A DNA stretch of 64,000 nucleotides from Stutzerimonas stutzeri (GCA_019056435.1 CP077641.1:2356001-2420000), one strand, 5' to 3'; counted from the first letter of the stretch, positions 38,638 through 49,004 are shown. Notes: generated from the sequence alone by a model not told the origin. Translations and numbers: made by a program.

Positions 38638-39653
38638 ATGCAGTTGAAAGTTGGTGAATTGGCCCGGCGCTGCGGTTTGACCGTCAGGACGTTGCACCAC
38701 TACCACGACATCGGGCTGCTGCGTCCGTCCGCGCGCTCCGACGCCGGCTACCGGCTGTACAGCCGCGACGATGTTGCACGGCTGCAGCAGATCCAGGCCT
38801 TGCGAAGCCTTGGCGTTTCGTTGGCCGACATCGGAGCCATTCTCGACCGGCAAGCGCTGTCGGTCTCCACCGTGATCGAGCAGCAATTGACTCAGCTCGA
38901 CCAGCAGATCGCGCGGCAGGTCCGGCTGCGTGAAAAACTGGTGCAACTGCATCGTCAGTGCGTCACGGGGCAGGAGCCGGCACTTGCCGACTGGCTGGAA
39001 ACACTGGAGTTGATGAGCGTGTACGAAAAGTATTTTTCCGAAGACGAACTGTGTCAGTTGCCCTTCTACAACCGCAATGCTGCAAGCGACACCTGCTGGA
39101 TCGAACTGGCCGAGGAGGCGGCGCGGCTGCTGCATGATGAGGTCAGCCCCAGGATGGCCAGGCGCAGGGCCTGGCGCGGCGCTGGATGCGCCAGTTGGAG
39201 CAGGACACCGCCGCCGATCCGGCACTGTTGGCCAAGCTCGACGCGATGCACCTTGGCGAGCCAGTGCTGCACAGACAGACAGGCATAACCCGCGAGGTCA
39301 GCGAGTACGTGCTGCATGCCTTTGCTGAAAGCAAGCTGGCGGTTTATGCGCGATACCTGGATGCCAATGAGCTCGCCTTCATGCGCGAGCACTACCTGGC
39401 TAGCATGCGGGAATGGCCGCGCCTGGTCGCAGCATTGCGTAAGGCTCGGCGAGAGGGTCTGCCGCCAGACGATGAGAAGGTGAAGGTGCTCGCTCACCGC
39501 TGGCTGGCGCTGTTTCGTGCCTATGCCGGTAACGATCCGCAAACACAGCAGAAGATCCGGCAAGCCAATCAGCAGGAACCGAGCCTGATGGAAGGCACCT
39601 GGGTCGATGAAGGTCTCCTGCATTATCTCGGGCAGGCCGTGAACGCGCTGTAA
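38638..39653 (+). CDS. MerR-family regulator with TipAS-like C-terminal domain (one frameshift)
   Basis: About 338 residues after repair. The N-terminal winged helix reads LKVGELARRCGLTVRTLHHYHDIGLL then AGYRLYSRDDVARLQ, followed by the dimerisation helix ending near LHRQCVTG. The long C-terminal part (YLASMREWPRLVAALRKAR; KVKVLAHRWLALFRAYAG) resembles TipAS antibiotic-recognition domains. The frame breaks at the C4 run 39147-39150 (one C missing), after LLHDEVSP; it resumes as DGQAQGLARRWMRQLEQD. Its own promoter holds the operator. The downstream MFS gene is convergent, so the target could be the gene itself or elsewhere. Confidence 0.85.
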
Positions 39654-39680
39654 GGCCGACCTGAGGCTTGCCGCTGCACT

Positions 39681-39740
39681 TGGGATGGTATTGAGCGCAG
39701 CGATATCCCGAACCGATGGGTATCGCTTCGCTCATCCGTA
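39681..39740. repeat. REP-like palindrome
   Basis: An imperfect inverted repeat: TTGAGCGCAGCGATATCCC faces GGGTATCGCTTCGCTC across a short centre. This motif style (GATGGGTATCGCTTCGCTC) recurs between genes in stutzeri-group genomes. It sits between the convergent MerR and MFS genes and may also serve as a transcript end. Confidence 0.65.
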
Positions 39741-39773
39741 ATCTACGTCTGCGCGTCGAATGGCAGGAGTTGC

Positions 39774-40998
39774 TCAATCGCAGACGATGGCTGCATCAGG
39801 CGATTTTCTTTCCGCCTCGTCGCGCGTATTCCATGCCCACCAGAACACCAGCAGGCCGACGGCGCCGGTCGCTGCACCGATGTAGCCGGTGGAAGTCCAG
39901 CCCAGGCCCGCGCTGATCGCCAGCCCGCCGAGCCAGGGGCCGAGGGCATTGGCGACGTTGAACGCCGAATGGTTGGAGGCGGCAGCGAGCGTTTGGGCGT
40001 CCGCGGCGACGTCCATCAGGTGGGTCTGCAGGGGCGGGCCGAGCGACACCATGGTGCCAACCGCAAACGCTGCCGGAAGGATCGTCCACAGCGAATTCGC
40101 GGCGAATGGGAATACCAGCAGGACCAGAATGCTCCACAGCAAAAAGCCAGGCGACAGCCTTGAACCCTAGCTTGTCGAAGAGCCAGCCGCCCACGATGTT
40201 GCCGACGATTCCGCCCAGGCCGAAGGCGGCCAGCCCCACGGGAATCCAGTTTTCGCCGACGCCGGTCACCTCGAGCAGGGTCGGCGCCAGGTAGCTGAAC
40301 ACGCAGAACATGCCGGCAAAGCCGATTGAGCTGATCGCCAGTGCGAGCCAGACCGGTTTGCGGTTGAAGTCGCGCAGTTCGCGCATTGGGTTGTTGCGTG
40401 GCTCGCTGCGGTCCAGCGGGAGAAAGATCGCGACCAGCAGGACGGTCAACAGCGCAATCAGCCCGACCAGGGCGAATGCCCAGCGCCAGCTGAGACCCTG
40501 GCCGAGCCAGGTGGCGGTGGGATTGCCGATGAGCATCGCGATGGTCAGCCCGGCCAGCACGCGGCTGACCGCCTTGGCGCGCTGATCCGGGGCCACCATC
40601 GACGCGGCGACCAGCATCGCTACACCGAAATAGGCGCCATGCGGCAACCCGGCGATGAAGCGGAACAGCATCAATGTGTGGTAGTCCGGGGCCAAGGCGC
40701 TGGCAAAGTTACCCAGGGCGAAAAAGCTCATCAATAGCAGCAGCAGATGCCGGCGGAACATGCGTGAGCCAATGATGGCCAGCAGCGGTGCGCCAACCAC
40801 CACGCCAAGGGCATAGGTACTGATGACGTGCCCGACCTGTGGCTCGCTGATCCCCAGCCCCTGCGCGACGTTCGGCATCAGGCCCATGATGGCGAACTCG
40901 CCCGTGCCGATGGCGAAACCGCCCATGGCCAGCGCCAGTTCGATCAACAGTATGGCGCGGGCCGACAGGGCCGGCTTGCCTGTGCTTGCGTGGGTCAT
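39774..40998 (-). CDS. MFS drug/sugar exporter, DHA1 AraJ-like (one frameshift)
   Basis: About 408 residues, 12 membrane helices. The family start is ILLIELALAMGGFAIGTGEFAIMGLMPNVAQ and motif A-like GVVVGAPLLAIIGSRMFRR follows helix 2. The frame breaks at the A5 run 40141-40145 (one base missing): GFKAVAWLF is followed in the other frame by LLWSILVLLVFPFAANSLW. The second half ends in IGAATGAVGLLVFWWAWNTRDE. Likely a proton-driven exporter of drugs or sugars. Confidence 0.87.
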
Positions 40999-41155
40999 CG
41001 ATGCCTCGAAGGAAGAGCTGAGTGACGGCTGGTGTTGCCTGGACGTGCAACGTCGGGAGTCGGAAATCCAGCGAACTAGATAGGCAGCGACGGGACCACG
41101 AAGTTCGGGCGTATCGTCGATGCCAGAGCGCGGCGGATGTTACCAAAGCCCAGCG

Positions 41156-41887
41156 TTATCGGTACTTCGCGAGAATCGCCTCGAACTCGCTATCGTCTTG
41201 CAGTTGTTGCATCGCCTCGAGTATTTCGTTGGCAGGAACATCCGGCTCATCGCGCACCAGGCAGTGGATCGAGTATTCGACGAACTGATCCATCGCACGC
41301 AGTTTGCGCTCGGCTGGCCGATCTCGGTTGAACCAGCCCAGCGCGGTCTCCGAGCTCAGCGCGTAGCGATAGCGTCCAGCAGCAAGCTTTGCCAGCACCT
41401 GGCTTTCGGTTCGCGCATCGTCGCGTGTCAGCGTGGCGTCACGAAAAGACGGCTCCAACTCGGGATAGGTGAAGCCCAGCACGGTGCCGATTCGTTCGTC
41501 GCGCAGGCGCTCGATCGTGGTCGGTGGAGTGGTTGCCGCGGCCACCAGTTGGATGCGTTGAGTCATGAAGGGCACGCTCCAGCGATAGCTGGCCCGGTGC
41601 TCGTCGATCCAGGCTGGATTCACGTAGCAGCTGACATCCACCGTACCTTCGGCGAGCAGCGGTTGAATGCGTGACCGCGACATCACCACTTGCTCGGCCT
41701 GGCGCCCGATCTTCTCGGCAATGCGTTGGTGCAGGTCATGGAGAATGCCAGCAGTCACCTTGCCCTGGGCGAGCCGAACCATGGGCATGGTCGAGCTGTC
41801 GCTGACCGAAAAGCGCAGCGGGCGGTTGTCTCCAAGCGCAGGGGCGCTCGCGACCATGATGGATAGGGTGAGCGATATGGCGCGCAT
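41156..41887 (-). CDS. Periplasmic solute-binding protein, family 3
   Basis: A 243-residue exported protein (signal MRAISLTLSIMVASAPALG). It has the bacterial extracellular solute-binding family 3 pattern: PLRFSVSDSSTMPMV at the start, LLAEGTVDVSCYVNPAW, and AKLAAGRYRYALSSETALGWF near the end. No permease or ATPase is adjacent, so it may be an orphan polar amino-acid binder or sensor. The ligand cannot be read from the sequence. Confidence 0.82.
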   Translation of the reverse strand: MRAISLTLSIMVASAPALGDNRPLRFSVSDSSTMPMVRLAQGKVTAGILHDLHQRIAEKIGRQAEQVVMSRSRIQPLLAEGTVDVSCYVNPAWIDEHRASYRWSVPFMTQRIQLVAAATTPPTTIERLRDERIGTVLGFTYPELEPSFRDATLTRDDARTESQVLAKLAAGRYRYALSSETALGWFNRDRPAERKLRAMDQFVEYSIHCLVRDEPDVPANEILEAMQQLQDDSEFEAILAKYR

Positions 41888-42112
41888 GGCGTGGGGAAGT
41901 CCTTCGTCGAGATCTGCCCGTTGCGGGTTGGATCATGTTGGCGAAGGGAGGATTATCGCGATATCAATCTGATTATGTCGATTTATCGAATGAATAAGTC
42001 GGCGTGCTTCTCTGCCGCGCTGGCCCTATGTTGACTCGGCAGAACAGCTCTGTCGCACAGGCGCATCGCGGCGCCGCGGATGTCACACGATCGCGACGCC
42101 GCGGCTTGTTTA

Positions 42113-43102
42113 TCAGCCTTTACGGGTGGGTGGTGCCATGAATTCCGGGCCCACCGGGTCGGTGATGTGCTCGGCCAGCAGGTCATCGATGTCCTGCAGA
42201 TCCTGCTGGGACAACGTCCAGCCGAATGCCTCGTCGATCCCATCCAGCTGATCTGGTCGACGTGCGCCCCAGAGGGCGACGGTCGGCCCCTGGTCGAGCA
42301 CCCAGCGGATCGCCAGCGCCAGCACTGACTTGCCGTGGCGTTCCTGGGCCAGCGACTTCAGCGCCTCGACCGCGGCGAGGTACTGCTCGAACCGGGGTGC
42401 CTTGAACTTAGGGTCGGATTTGCGCAGGTCATCGCCGTCGAAGGTAGTGCTGCTGTTCATCCGGCCGGAAAGCAGCCCGCGGCAGAGCGCGCCGTAGCCG
42501 AGCACCACCAGCCCCTTGTCCCGAGCGTAAGGCAGCACGTCGGTTTCGATGGCCCGCTCGAACAGGTTGTAGGGCGGCTGCACGCTGGCCAGCGGGGCTG
42601 CCGAGCGAAACGCATCCATCTGTTCAATGGAGTAGTTACTGACGCCGATCGCAAGGATCTTGCCTTCCTGGCGCAGCTTTTCGAGCTCGGCGGCGGTCTC
42701 CTCGATGGGCACCAGCGGGTCGGGCCAGTGGACCTGATACAGGTCGATGCGGTCGGTGCGCAGGCGCCGCAGCGAATCTTCGATCTCCTGACGGATACGG
42801 GCCGGGGTGGAGTTGCGCCGTGGGCCGCCCTCGTTCCAGTCCAGGGCCACCTTGGTGGCGATCACGGCCTGGTCGCGTACGCCTTCGAGCGCCTTGCCCA
42901 CCACTTCCTCGGAATGACCGAAACCATAGACAGGAGCGGTGTCGATCAGGTTGATTCCGCGTTCGAGGGCCGTGCGGATGGTGGTCACGGAGCGCTCGTC
43001 GTCTGCGCCGCCCCACATCCAGCCACCTATGGCCCAGGTGCCCAGGCCGATGCGGGATACGGGCGTGGCGATGCCCTCGATGGTGAGTGTTTCGATGGTC
43101 AT
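42113..43102 (-). CDS. Aldo/keto reductase
   Basis: A 329-residue cytoplasmic NADPH-dependent reductase. Catalytic Asp and Tyr are in NLIDTAPVYGFGHSEEV, Lys in VIATKVALDWNEGG and His in LYQVHWPDPLVP. A family signature is AIGVSNYSIEQMDAF; the cofactor end is LWGARRPDQLDGIDEAF. It resembles the AKR11/YajO-type group. It stands alone. Confidence 0.92.
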   Translation of the reverse strand: MTIETLTIEGIATPVSRIGLGTWAIGGWMWGGADDERSVTTIRTALERGINLIDTAPVYGFGHSEEVVGKALEGVRDQAVIATKVALDWNEGGPRRNSTPARIRQEIEDSLRRLRTDRIDLYQVHWPDPLVPIEETAAELEKLRQEGKILAIGVSNYSIEQMDAFRSAAPLASVQPPYNLFERAIETDVLPYARDKGLVVLGYGALCRGLLSGRMNSSTTFDGDDLRKSDPKFKAPRFEQYLAAVEALKSLAQERHGKSVLALAIRWVLDQGPTVALWGARRPDQLDGIDEAFGWTLSQQDLQDIDDLLAEHITDPVGPEFMAPPTRKG

Positions 43103-43280
43103 GGATGCTCCTCGTCTGTCTCGATGGCGGCCCGCCTCGCAGCGAACCGGGCAACGAGTAGTGACAGCAAGGAGCGGCAGGCGTGCCGCCGCCACGATGA
43201 GGCGGCCGGGACGCAGGAAGTGATGCGAGGCCCGAATAGGGTCGCCGCGTCATGTGAACGGTGGCGCGCTGGCGGGAGCC

Positions 43281-43814
43281 CTAGCTGCGTGCGGCCAGGG
43301 CTTCGGCGATGAGCCGGGGTGTGTCCTGGGCCCCCATGGTCTGGGCGGCGGCCAACGGAGTGACACCGTTCATGTCCGCGCGGCTAGGGTCGGCGCCTCG
43401 CTCGAGCAGCAGAGCAACAATCTCGCTGCGGTTGAACATGGCGGCCATCATCAGTGCGGTCTTGCCGTCGGGCGAGGCGCTTTCGACATCGGCGCCATGG
43501 TCGAGCAGCAGGCGCACCATGTCGAGGTTGCCCTTGAACGCGGCGCCGGCCAGCGGGCTCTGGCCCTTGTCGTTACACAGCTGCGGGTCGGCGCCGTTTT
43601 CCAGCAACACGCGCGAGGCGTCCAGGTGGCCGTGATAGCTGGCCAGCATCAGCAGGCTGTCGCCGTTGTGGTTGCGGATATTGGCCGGCAGGCCTCGCCC
43701 GAGCAGGTCCGCCAGCCGTGCGGCGTCGCCGTTGCGGGTGCTTTCGAACACCTGTTCAGCGAACGCCAGCGCGGCGTCGTCCAGTTCGGGGCGTGAGGCG
43801 GGTTGATCCGTCAT
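43281..43814 (-). CDS. Ankyrin repeat protein
   Basis: A 177-residue cytoplasmic protein. About four ankyrin repeats: NGDSLLMLASYHGHLDASRV, KGQSPLAGAAFKGNLDMVRL, DGKTALMMAAMFNRSEIVAL and the C-terminal NGVTPLAAAQTMGAQDT. The start MTDQPASRPELDDAALAFAE is at 43814. Bacterial ankyrin proteins of this size often bind partner enzymes; no partner is evident. Confidence 0.9.
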   Translation of the reverse strand: MTDQPASRPELDDAALAFAEQVFESTRNGDAARLADLLGRGLPANIRNHNGDSLLMLASYHGHLDASRVLLENGADPQLCNDKGQSPLAGAAFKGNLDMVRLLLDHGADVESASPDGKTALMMAAMFNRSEIVALLLERGADPSRADMNGVTPLAAAQTMGAQDTPRLIAEALAARS

Positions 43815-43963
43815 GTCGTGTCCTCGGTCTATGGGGCGAAACGCCGTCATTGTGCCAAAGCGGATCGCCCGCGCTGACAACGGCATGTCTATCCGACCGA
43901 TAGTCGACGTGAATGTCCCGCTGCCACGCACCCTGGCCCTGTGGCAGTATCGCCGTCCCCTGC

Positions 43964-44191
43964 ATGACGACCGCTGCCATGAACCCCGACGCCCTGGAAC
44001 GCCTGGTGACCCAAACGATGCCATACGGCAAATACAAGGGGCGGCTGATCGCCGACCTGCCGGGGCACTACCTCAACTGGTTCGCCCGGGTCGGCTTCCC
44101 GCCTGGCGAGCTCGGCCGCCTGCTGGCGCTGATGCACGAGATCGACCATAACGGCCTGTCCGCGTTGCTGGACCCGTTACGCCGTCGCTGA
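43964..44191 (+). CDS. DUF3820 family protein
   Basis: A 75-residue protein with the DUF3820 core TMPYGKYKGRLIADLPGHYLNWFARVGFPPGELG. The starts at 43964 (MTTAAMNPDAL) and 43979 (MNPDAL) are both possible. Family members are called putative quorum-sensing-regulated virulence factors or are fused to exonucleases; no activity is proven. Confidence 0.85.
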   Translation: MTTAAMNPDALERLVTQTMPYGKYKGRLIADLPGHYLNWFARVGFPPGELGRLLALMHEIDHNGLSALLDPLRRR

Positions 44192-44194
44192 GGC

Positions 44195-44726
44195 TCAGGC
44201 CTCGCCTTGTGCCTTGAGGGTTTCCAGGGCTGGCGCGGCATAGATGCCGATCTCCACCGCCAGGGCCATGACCCGCTCGACATCGCAGGTATAGACCAGC
44301 ACAGCCTGCAGCGCGTCATCCAGCGGCTCGCTGAAGTCGACCAGTACATAGCCGCCTTTTTTCCGGGTACAGGCTGCCGAGCTGGGTCTGGATACGGTTC
44401 ATCGCCTTGAGCGGTTCGGCCTTGGCCAACTGCTTGGGTTTGAGCACGAACGTGACGTCCGGGCCAAAGGAACCGACGATCTGCTCGAACAGCGTCTGGT
44501 AGTCGTCCGCCTGGAACAGCACGGTGTCCGGCAGGCTGCCGACCACTACCCATTCACCCAGCGGAATGGGGAAATCGTCGTCGTAGTTGATGTCCGGGTT
44601 GGCCTGAAGGAAGGCTTCGGGGTCGGCATAGGCCTGGGCAGCTTCGTCGGCGATGCGTTCGATGTCGTCATCGCGCAGGCAGCCGGAACTGATCAGGCGG
44701 ATCAGTTCGGCGAGTGACGCTTTCAT
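44195..44726 (-). CDS. Hypothetical protein (one frameshift)
   Basis: About 176 residues after repair. It starts MKASLAELIRLISSGCLRDD at 44726 and reads to GSLYPEK. There the A6 run (44357-44362 on the plus strand as T6) has one extra base; with five the frame continues GGYVLVDFSEPLDDALQAVL to ETLKAQGEA. The C-terminal part with VLVDFSEPLDDALQAVLVYT may be DUF6630, which is uncertain. It is convergent with the DUF3820 gene by 3 bases. No signal or membrane segment. Confidence 0.7.
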
Positions 44727-44961
44727 ATGGGAATCCTGGCGGACCGGGGGGCGCGCAGGATAACCGAAGTGCCTGCGCACCCGCGCGCAAATCCTTGACC
44801 CGGTCGTGTCTGGTTTTCAGCGCCGGGCTGCAGAATCTGTTAGCTTTTCGTGCACAATAGCCGCCATAAACAGACACGGCATGAACGATCGCAACGGCAT
44901 CCGCCGGCTTCGCTCCGTTCCCGCGCCCGACAACGATCCGCCAATTTCAAGAGGAACGACT

Positions 44962-46081
44962 GTGCACAACGTCGTCATCAGCGGTACGGCCTTTATACCC
45001 TGCCCACAGCATCTCCAACGACGAGCTGGTCGACTCGTTCAACACCTACGCACGTCGCTTCAACGCCGAGCATGCCAGCGCCATCGAGGCCGGCGAGGTG
45101 CAGCCGATGCCGGAATCGAGTTCCGCTTTCATCGAAAAGGCCTCGGGTATCAAGAGCCGCTTCGTCACCGACAAGGACGGCATTCTCGATCCGGACCGCA
45201 TGGTTCCGCGCATTCCCGAGCGCAGCAATGATCAGTGGTCGATCCTCTGCGAAATGTCGGTCAAGGCGGCCGAGCAAGCCCTCGAGCGTGCCGGCAAGAC
45301 GGCAGCGGACATCGACGGCGTGATCGTCGCCTGCTCCAACCTGCAGCGCGCCTACCCGGCGGTCGCCATCGAAGTGCAGGCGGCACTGGGCATCAAGGGC
45401 TTCGGTTTCGACATGAACGTGGCCTGCTCGTCGGCCACCTTCGGTATCCAGAACGCGGCCAATGCGGTCCAGCTCGGCCAGGCGCGGGCGGTGCTGATGG
45501 TCAATCCGGAAATCTGTACCGGCCACATGAACTTCCGTGACCGCGACAGCCATTTCATCTTTGGTGACGCGTGCACCGCCGTGGTGATCGAGCGCGCCGA
45601 CCTGGCGACCTCGCCGTACCAGTGGGACGTGCTCAGCACCAAGCTGGCGACCGAGTTCTCCAACAACATCCGCAACAACTTCGGCTTCCTCAACCGCACC
45701 GCCGAGGAATACATGACCAACCCGGACAAGCTGTTCGTTCAGGAAGGGCGCAAGGTATTCAAGGAGGTCTGCCCGATGGTGGCCGAGCTGATCGGCGCGC
45801 ATCTGCAGGAAAACGGCATCGCGGTGGAACAGGTCAAGCGCTTCTGGCTGCACCAGGCCAACCTCAACATGAACCTGCTCATCGTACGCAAGCTGCTCGG
45901 CCGCGATGCGACCCCGGAAGAAGCGCCGGTCATTCTGGACACCTACGCCAACACCAGCTCGGCCGGCTCGGTGATCGCATTCCACAAGCATCAGGATGAC
46001 CTGCCGGCCGGCAGCCTGGGTGTGCTCAGCTCGTTCGGCGCTGGCTACTCGATCGGCAGCGTGATCCTGCGAAAGCGCTGA
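44962..46081 (+). CDS. Beta-ketoacyl-ACP synthase III-like protein (FabH family, two frameshifts)
   Basis: About 373 residues after repair. Thiolase-fold condensing enzyme with Cys in DMNVACSSATFGIQNA, His in WLHQANLNMNLL and Asn in TYANTSSAGSVIAFHK. The GTG start at 44962 (VHNVVISGT) has a GAGGA ribosome site. Two bases are missing close together, at 44988-44989 (GG for GGG) and 44998-45000 (CCC for CCCC). Restoring both gives GLYTPAHSISNDELVDSFNT, the expected N-terminus. I recall PA3286 as the close relative, which shunts beta-oxidation products into fatty-acid synthesis. That fits the fadD/MaoC genes elsewhere in the window. Confidence 0.88.
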
Positions 46082-46098
46082 CCTTTGTGCGATCTCTG

Positions 46099-46128
46099 AA
46101 AGGGTGGGCTTGGCTCCGCCCTTTTTTT
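46099..46128 (+). terminator. Rho-independent terminator after FabH-like gene
   Basis: Stem GGGTGG/CCGCCC (one G-U pair) extended by AAA/TTT, loop about 8 bases, then T7. It starts 18 bases after the stop. Confidence 0.9.
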
Positions 46129-46200
46129 GCCCGACGTTCGATTCGGGCGTTCTAACGACCTCGACTCTTACGCGATAAAAAGCACATTTTTAAGTTCCCC

Positions 46201-46218
46201 ATGTCATAAAAGCTTTAC
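46201..46218 (+). promoter_or_regulatory. Possible Pho box upstream of the porin gene
   Basis: ATGTCATAAAAGCTTTAC contains one good PhoB half-site (ATGTCAT against CTGTCAT); the second half is poor. It lies 104 bases before the porin ATG. It is suggestive only because the porin is of the OprP/OprO type. Confidence 0.3.
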
Positions 46219-46321
46219 GGAATAGCCACTTGGCTGACACATGCCCTCGCCAACATGCCGGCAGCACAAAGAGCCATGAGCTGTGTGTTTTCCAACGCTA
46301 AACCAAAAAGGGGAATTTTCG

Positions 46322-47620
46322 ATGATCCGTAAGCACTTCGCCGGTTTCGCCGCCAGCGCCCTCGCTCTGGCCGTTTCCGCCCAGGCTTTCGCCGGTACCG
46401 TCACTACCGACGGCGCCGACATCGTAGTCAAGACCAAGGGTGGCCTAGAAGTTGCCACGACGGACAAGCAGTTCAGCTTCAAGATCGGTGGCCGTCTGCA
46501 GGCTGACTACGGCCAGTTCGACGGGTTTTACACCGTAAACGGCGATAGCGCCGACGCCGCCTACTTCCGTCGCGCATTCCTGGAAATCGGTGGCGTAGCC
46601 TTCCAGGACTGGAAATACCAGTTCAACTACGACTTCGCCCACAACGCTGGCAGCAGCGAAGACGGCTACTGGGATGAAGCGTCCATCCAGTACTCGGGCT
46701 TCAATCCGGTCAACATTAAAATGGGCCGTTTCGACCCCGACTTCGGTCTGGAAAAAGCAACCAGCTCCAAGTGGGTGACGGCCCAGGAGCGTAACGCCGC
46801 CTATGATCTGATCGATTGGGCCAACGGTCATCAGAACGGTCTTGGCATCCAGGTCAACGGCACCGCTGGCGATTCTCTGTACGGCTCGCTCGGCCTGCAT
46901 GCCAAGGATCAGAACGACGTCGACGGTGACAGCGTCAAGCAATTCAACGCACGCGCCGTGTTCGCTCCGATGCACGAGAGCGGCAACGTTCTGCACCTGG
47001 GTGTGAACTTTGCTCAGCGCAACCTCGATGACACCGCAGTTGACGGCCGCATTCGCAGCCGCCTGGGCATGCGCGGAGTGAGCACTGCCGGTGGTAACGA
47101 TGCCGGTACTAATGGCAACCGACTGCTTCTGGGCGGCGCTAACAACGCCCCTGCCGGGTCTTATGGCGACGACACGGCGTTCGGTATCGAAGCTGCCTGG
47201 GCGATGGGCCCATTGTCCGTTCAAGGTGAATACATCACTCGCGAAATGGACTCCGATTCCGCTGCTTACGAAGATGTTGAGGCCAAGGGTTACTACGCTC
47301 AGGTCGCCTACACCCTCACTGGCGAGGCGCGCGGCTACAAGCTGGGTCGCTTCGATCAGCTGAAGCCTTCGAACAAGCAGATTGGCGCGTGGGAAGTCTT
47401 CTATCGCTATGACCACATCGAAGCCGAAGACGACTCGGTAGGCCTGGTTGCCACCAACGATGTCGAAGGCAAGGTCCATAACCTCGGCGTGAACTGGTAC
47501 GCCAACGAGAACGTCAAGCTCAGCGGTTATTACGTCAAAGCCAAGGTCGACAATGCCGAGAACGCCAACGGTGATGACGATGGCGATGGCGTGGTCTTCC
47601 GCGCTCAGTACGTGTTCTAA
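46322..47620 (+). CDS. OprP/OprO-type outer-membrane porin
   Basis: A 432-residue beta-barrel protein. The signal peptide [20 protein letters not shown] ends at AQAFAG. The mature protein opens with a short N-terminal extension and barrel strands ([19 protein letters not shown]). The signature region [21 protein letters not shown] and [19 protein letters not shown] match the phosphate-selective porin family. It ends with VVFRAQYVF, the usual C-terminal Phe. Loops are rich in Asp ([14 protein letters not shown]), so strict phosphate selectivity is uncertain. AAAAAGGGG precedes ATG 46322. Codon use looks like that of a highly expressed gene. Confidence 0.9.
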   Translation: MIRKHFAGFAASALALAVSAQAFAGTVTTDGADIVVKTKGGLEVATTDKQFSFKIGGRLQADYGQFDGFYTVNGDSADAAYFRRAFLEIGGVAFQDWKYQFNYDFAHNAGSSEDGYWDEASIQYSGFNPVNIKMGRFDPDFGLEKATSSKWVTAQERNAAYDLIDWANGHQNGLGIQVNGTAGDSLYGSLGLHAKDQNDVDGDSVKQFNARAVFAPMHESGNVLHLGVNFAQRNLDDTAVDGRIRSRLGMRGVSTAGGNDAGTNGNRLLLGGANNAPAGSYGDDTAFGIEAAWAMGPLSVQGEYITREMDSDSAAYEDVEAKGYYAQVAYTLTGEARGYKLGRFDQLKPSNKQIGAWEVFYRYDHIEAEDDSVGLVATNDVEGKVHNLGVNWYANENVKLSGYYVKAKVDNAENANGDDDGDGVVFRAQYVF

Positions 47621-47649
47621 CGCTTGCTTCTTCATTGATGCTCCTTCTA

Positions 47650-47674
47650 AGCCCCGTTTCGACGGGGCTTTTTT
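47650..47674 (+). terminator. Rho-independent terminator of the porin gene
   Basis: Perfect stem AGCCCCGT/ACGGGGCT with a TTCG tetraloop, followed by a T6 run. It is 30 bases after the porin stop. Confidence 0.95.
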
Positions 47675-47703
47675 CGTCTGGCTTACACGCCAGACTGGAG
47701 CGC

Positions 47704-48837
47704 ATGCCTATACAGACGCTTTCCCGCCTCGCCGAACTCGAATCTGCCCGCTGGGATACCTTGCTCGGCCCCGAGCCGCAGCCGTTCCTGCGCCATGCTT
47801 TCCTCAGCGCACTGGAGGACAGCGGCAGCGTGGGCGGGCGCAGCGGCTGGCGGGCCCGACATGCGTTGCTAAGCGATGACGAGGGGCGTGCGATCGCAGC
47901 GCTGCCGCTGTACCGCAAGACGCACTCGAGCGGCGAATACGTGTTCGATTGGGCCTGGGCCGACGCCTGCCATCGCGCTGGCATCGAGTACTATCCGAAG
48001 CTGCTCTGTGCGGTGCCGTTCTCACCGGTGACCGGTGCCCGCCTGCTCGGTGACCGGGAGGCCGCGGGGCGACTGATCGACGCGCTCAGCGCGGGCCTTG
48101 CCGACCAGGGCCAGTCGAGCCTGCACATCAACTTCACCGAGCCGGATGCTGACGCAGTGTTGCGCGGGCGTGACGGTTGGCTGGAGCGCATCGGTTGCCA
48201 GTTCCACTGGCACAACCGCGGCTACCGCGACTTTCAGGATTTTCTGGACGGGCTCACTTCACGCAAGCGCAAGCAGCTGCGCAAGGAGCGCGAGCAGGTG
48301 GCCGGGCAGGGGATCGATTTCGAGCGGCGCGAAGGCCACCAGCTCAGCGAGGCGGAGTGGGATTTCGTCTATGCGTGCTATGCCAATACCTACCACGTGC
48401 GCGGGCAGGCGCCGTACCTGACGCGCTCCTTCTTCAGTCTGCTCGCCGAGCGCATGCCGGAGGCGATCCGCGTGGTGCTTGCCCGGCAGGGCGGCCGGTC
48501 AGTGGCCATGGCGTTCTGTCTGGTCGACGGTAGTGGACTGTACGGTCGCTACTGGGGCAGCCTGGCCGAATTCGACCGGCTGCATTTCGAGACCTGTTTC
48601 TATCAGGGCATTGACTATGCCATCGCGGCGAACCTGTCGCGCTTCGATGCCGGGGCGCAGGGCGAGCACAAGCTGATCCGCGGCTTCGAGCCGGTGATCA
48701 CGCGGTCCTGGCATTTCCTCCTGCACCCAGGCCTGCGCGCCGCGGTGGCGGAGTTTCTCGATCAGGAGCGGGTTGGCGTGTTGCGCTATGCCGAAGCGGC
48801 GCGCGACGCCTTGCCGTATCGCCAGGGTGATGCCTAG
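47704..48837 (+). CDS. FemAB-like/DUF482 GNAT-fold protein
   Basis: A 377-residue cytoplasmic protein of the PF04339 type, a peptidogalycan- or tRNA-dependent-like acyltransferase fold. Motifs: FLRHAFLSALEDSGSVGGRSGW near the start, FDWAWADACHRAGIEYYPKL, SRKRKQLRKEREQV in the centre, and FETCFYQGIDYAI then HKLIRGFEPVITRSWHFL near the end. ATG 47704 is chosen because an upstream extension would read through the porin terminator. The substrate is unknown. Confidence 0.88.
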   Translation: MPIQTLSRLAELESARWDTLLGPEPQPFLRHAFLSALEDSGSVGGRSGWRARHALLSDDEGRAIAALPLYRKTHSSGEYVFDWAWADACHRAGIEYYPKLLCAVPFSPVTGARLLGDREAAGRLIDALSAGLADQGQSSLHINFTEPDADAVLRGRDGWLERIGCQFHWHNRGYRDFQDFLDGLTSRKRKQLRKEREQVAGQGIDFERREGHQLSEAEWDFVYACYANTYHVRGQAPYLTRSFFSLLAERMPEAIRVVLARQGGRSVAMAFCLVDGSGLYGRYWGSLAEFDRLHFETCFYQGIDYAIAANLSRFDAGAQGEHKLIRGFEPVITRSWHFLLHPGLRAAVAEFLDQERVGVLRYAEAARDALPYRQGDA

Positions 48838-49004
48838 GTCTTCAGCTGCGCTGGCCGACGTCGGCGCGCTCGCGTGGCGTATAAATCAGCGGGTACAGGG
48901 GCGGCGCCTCGATCCAACCGTTAATGATGGCCAGTCATTGGCGCCGAGCTGGCAATCGGAGTCGAGCGCCAGACGCGCCACCCGTTCGCGCCGGCTGTGT
49001 AACT

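Noticed and set aside
47635..47703. Upstream extension of the FemAB-like gene
   Set aside because: It includes the porin terminator; ATG 47704 fits the family start.
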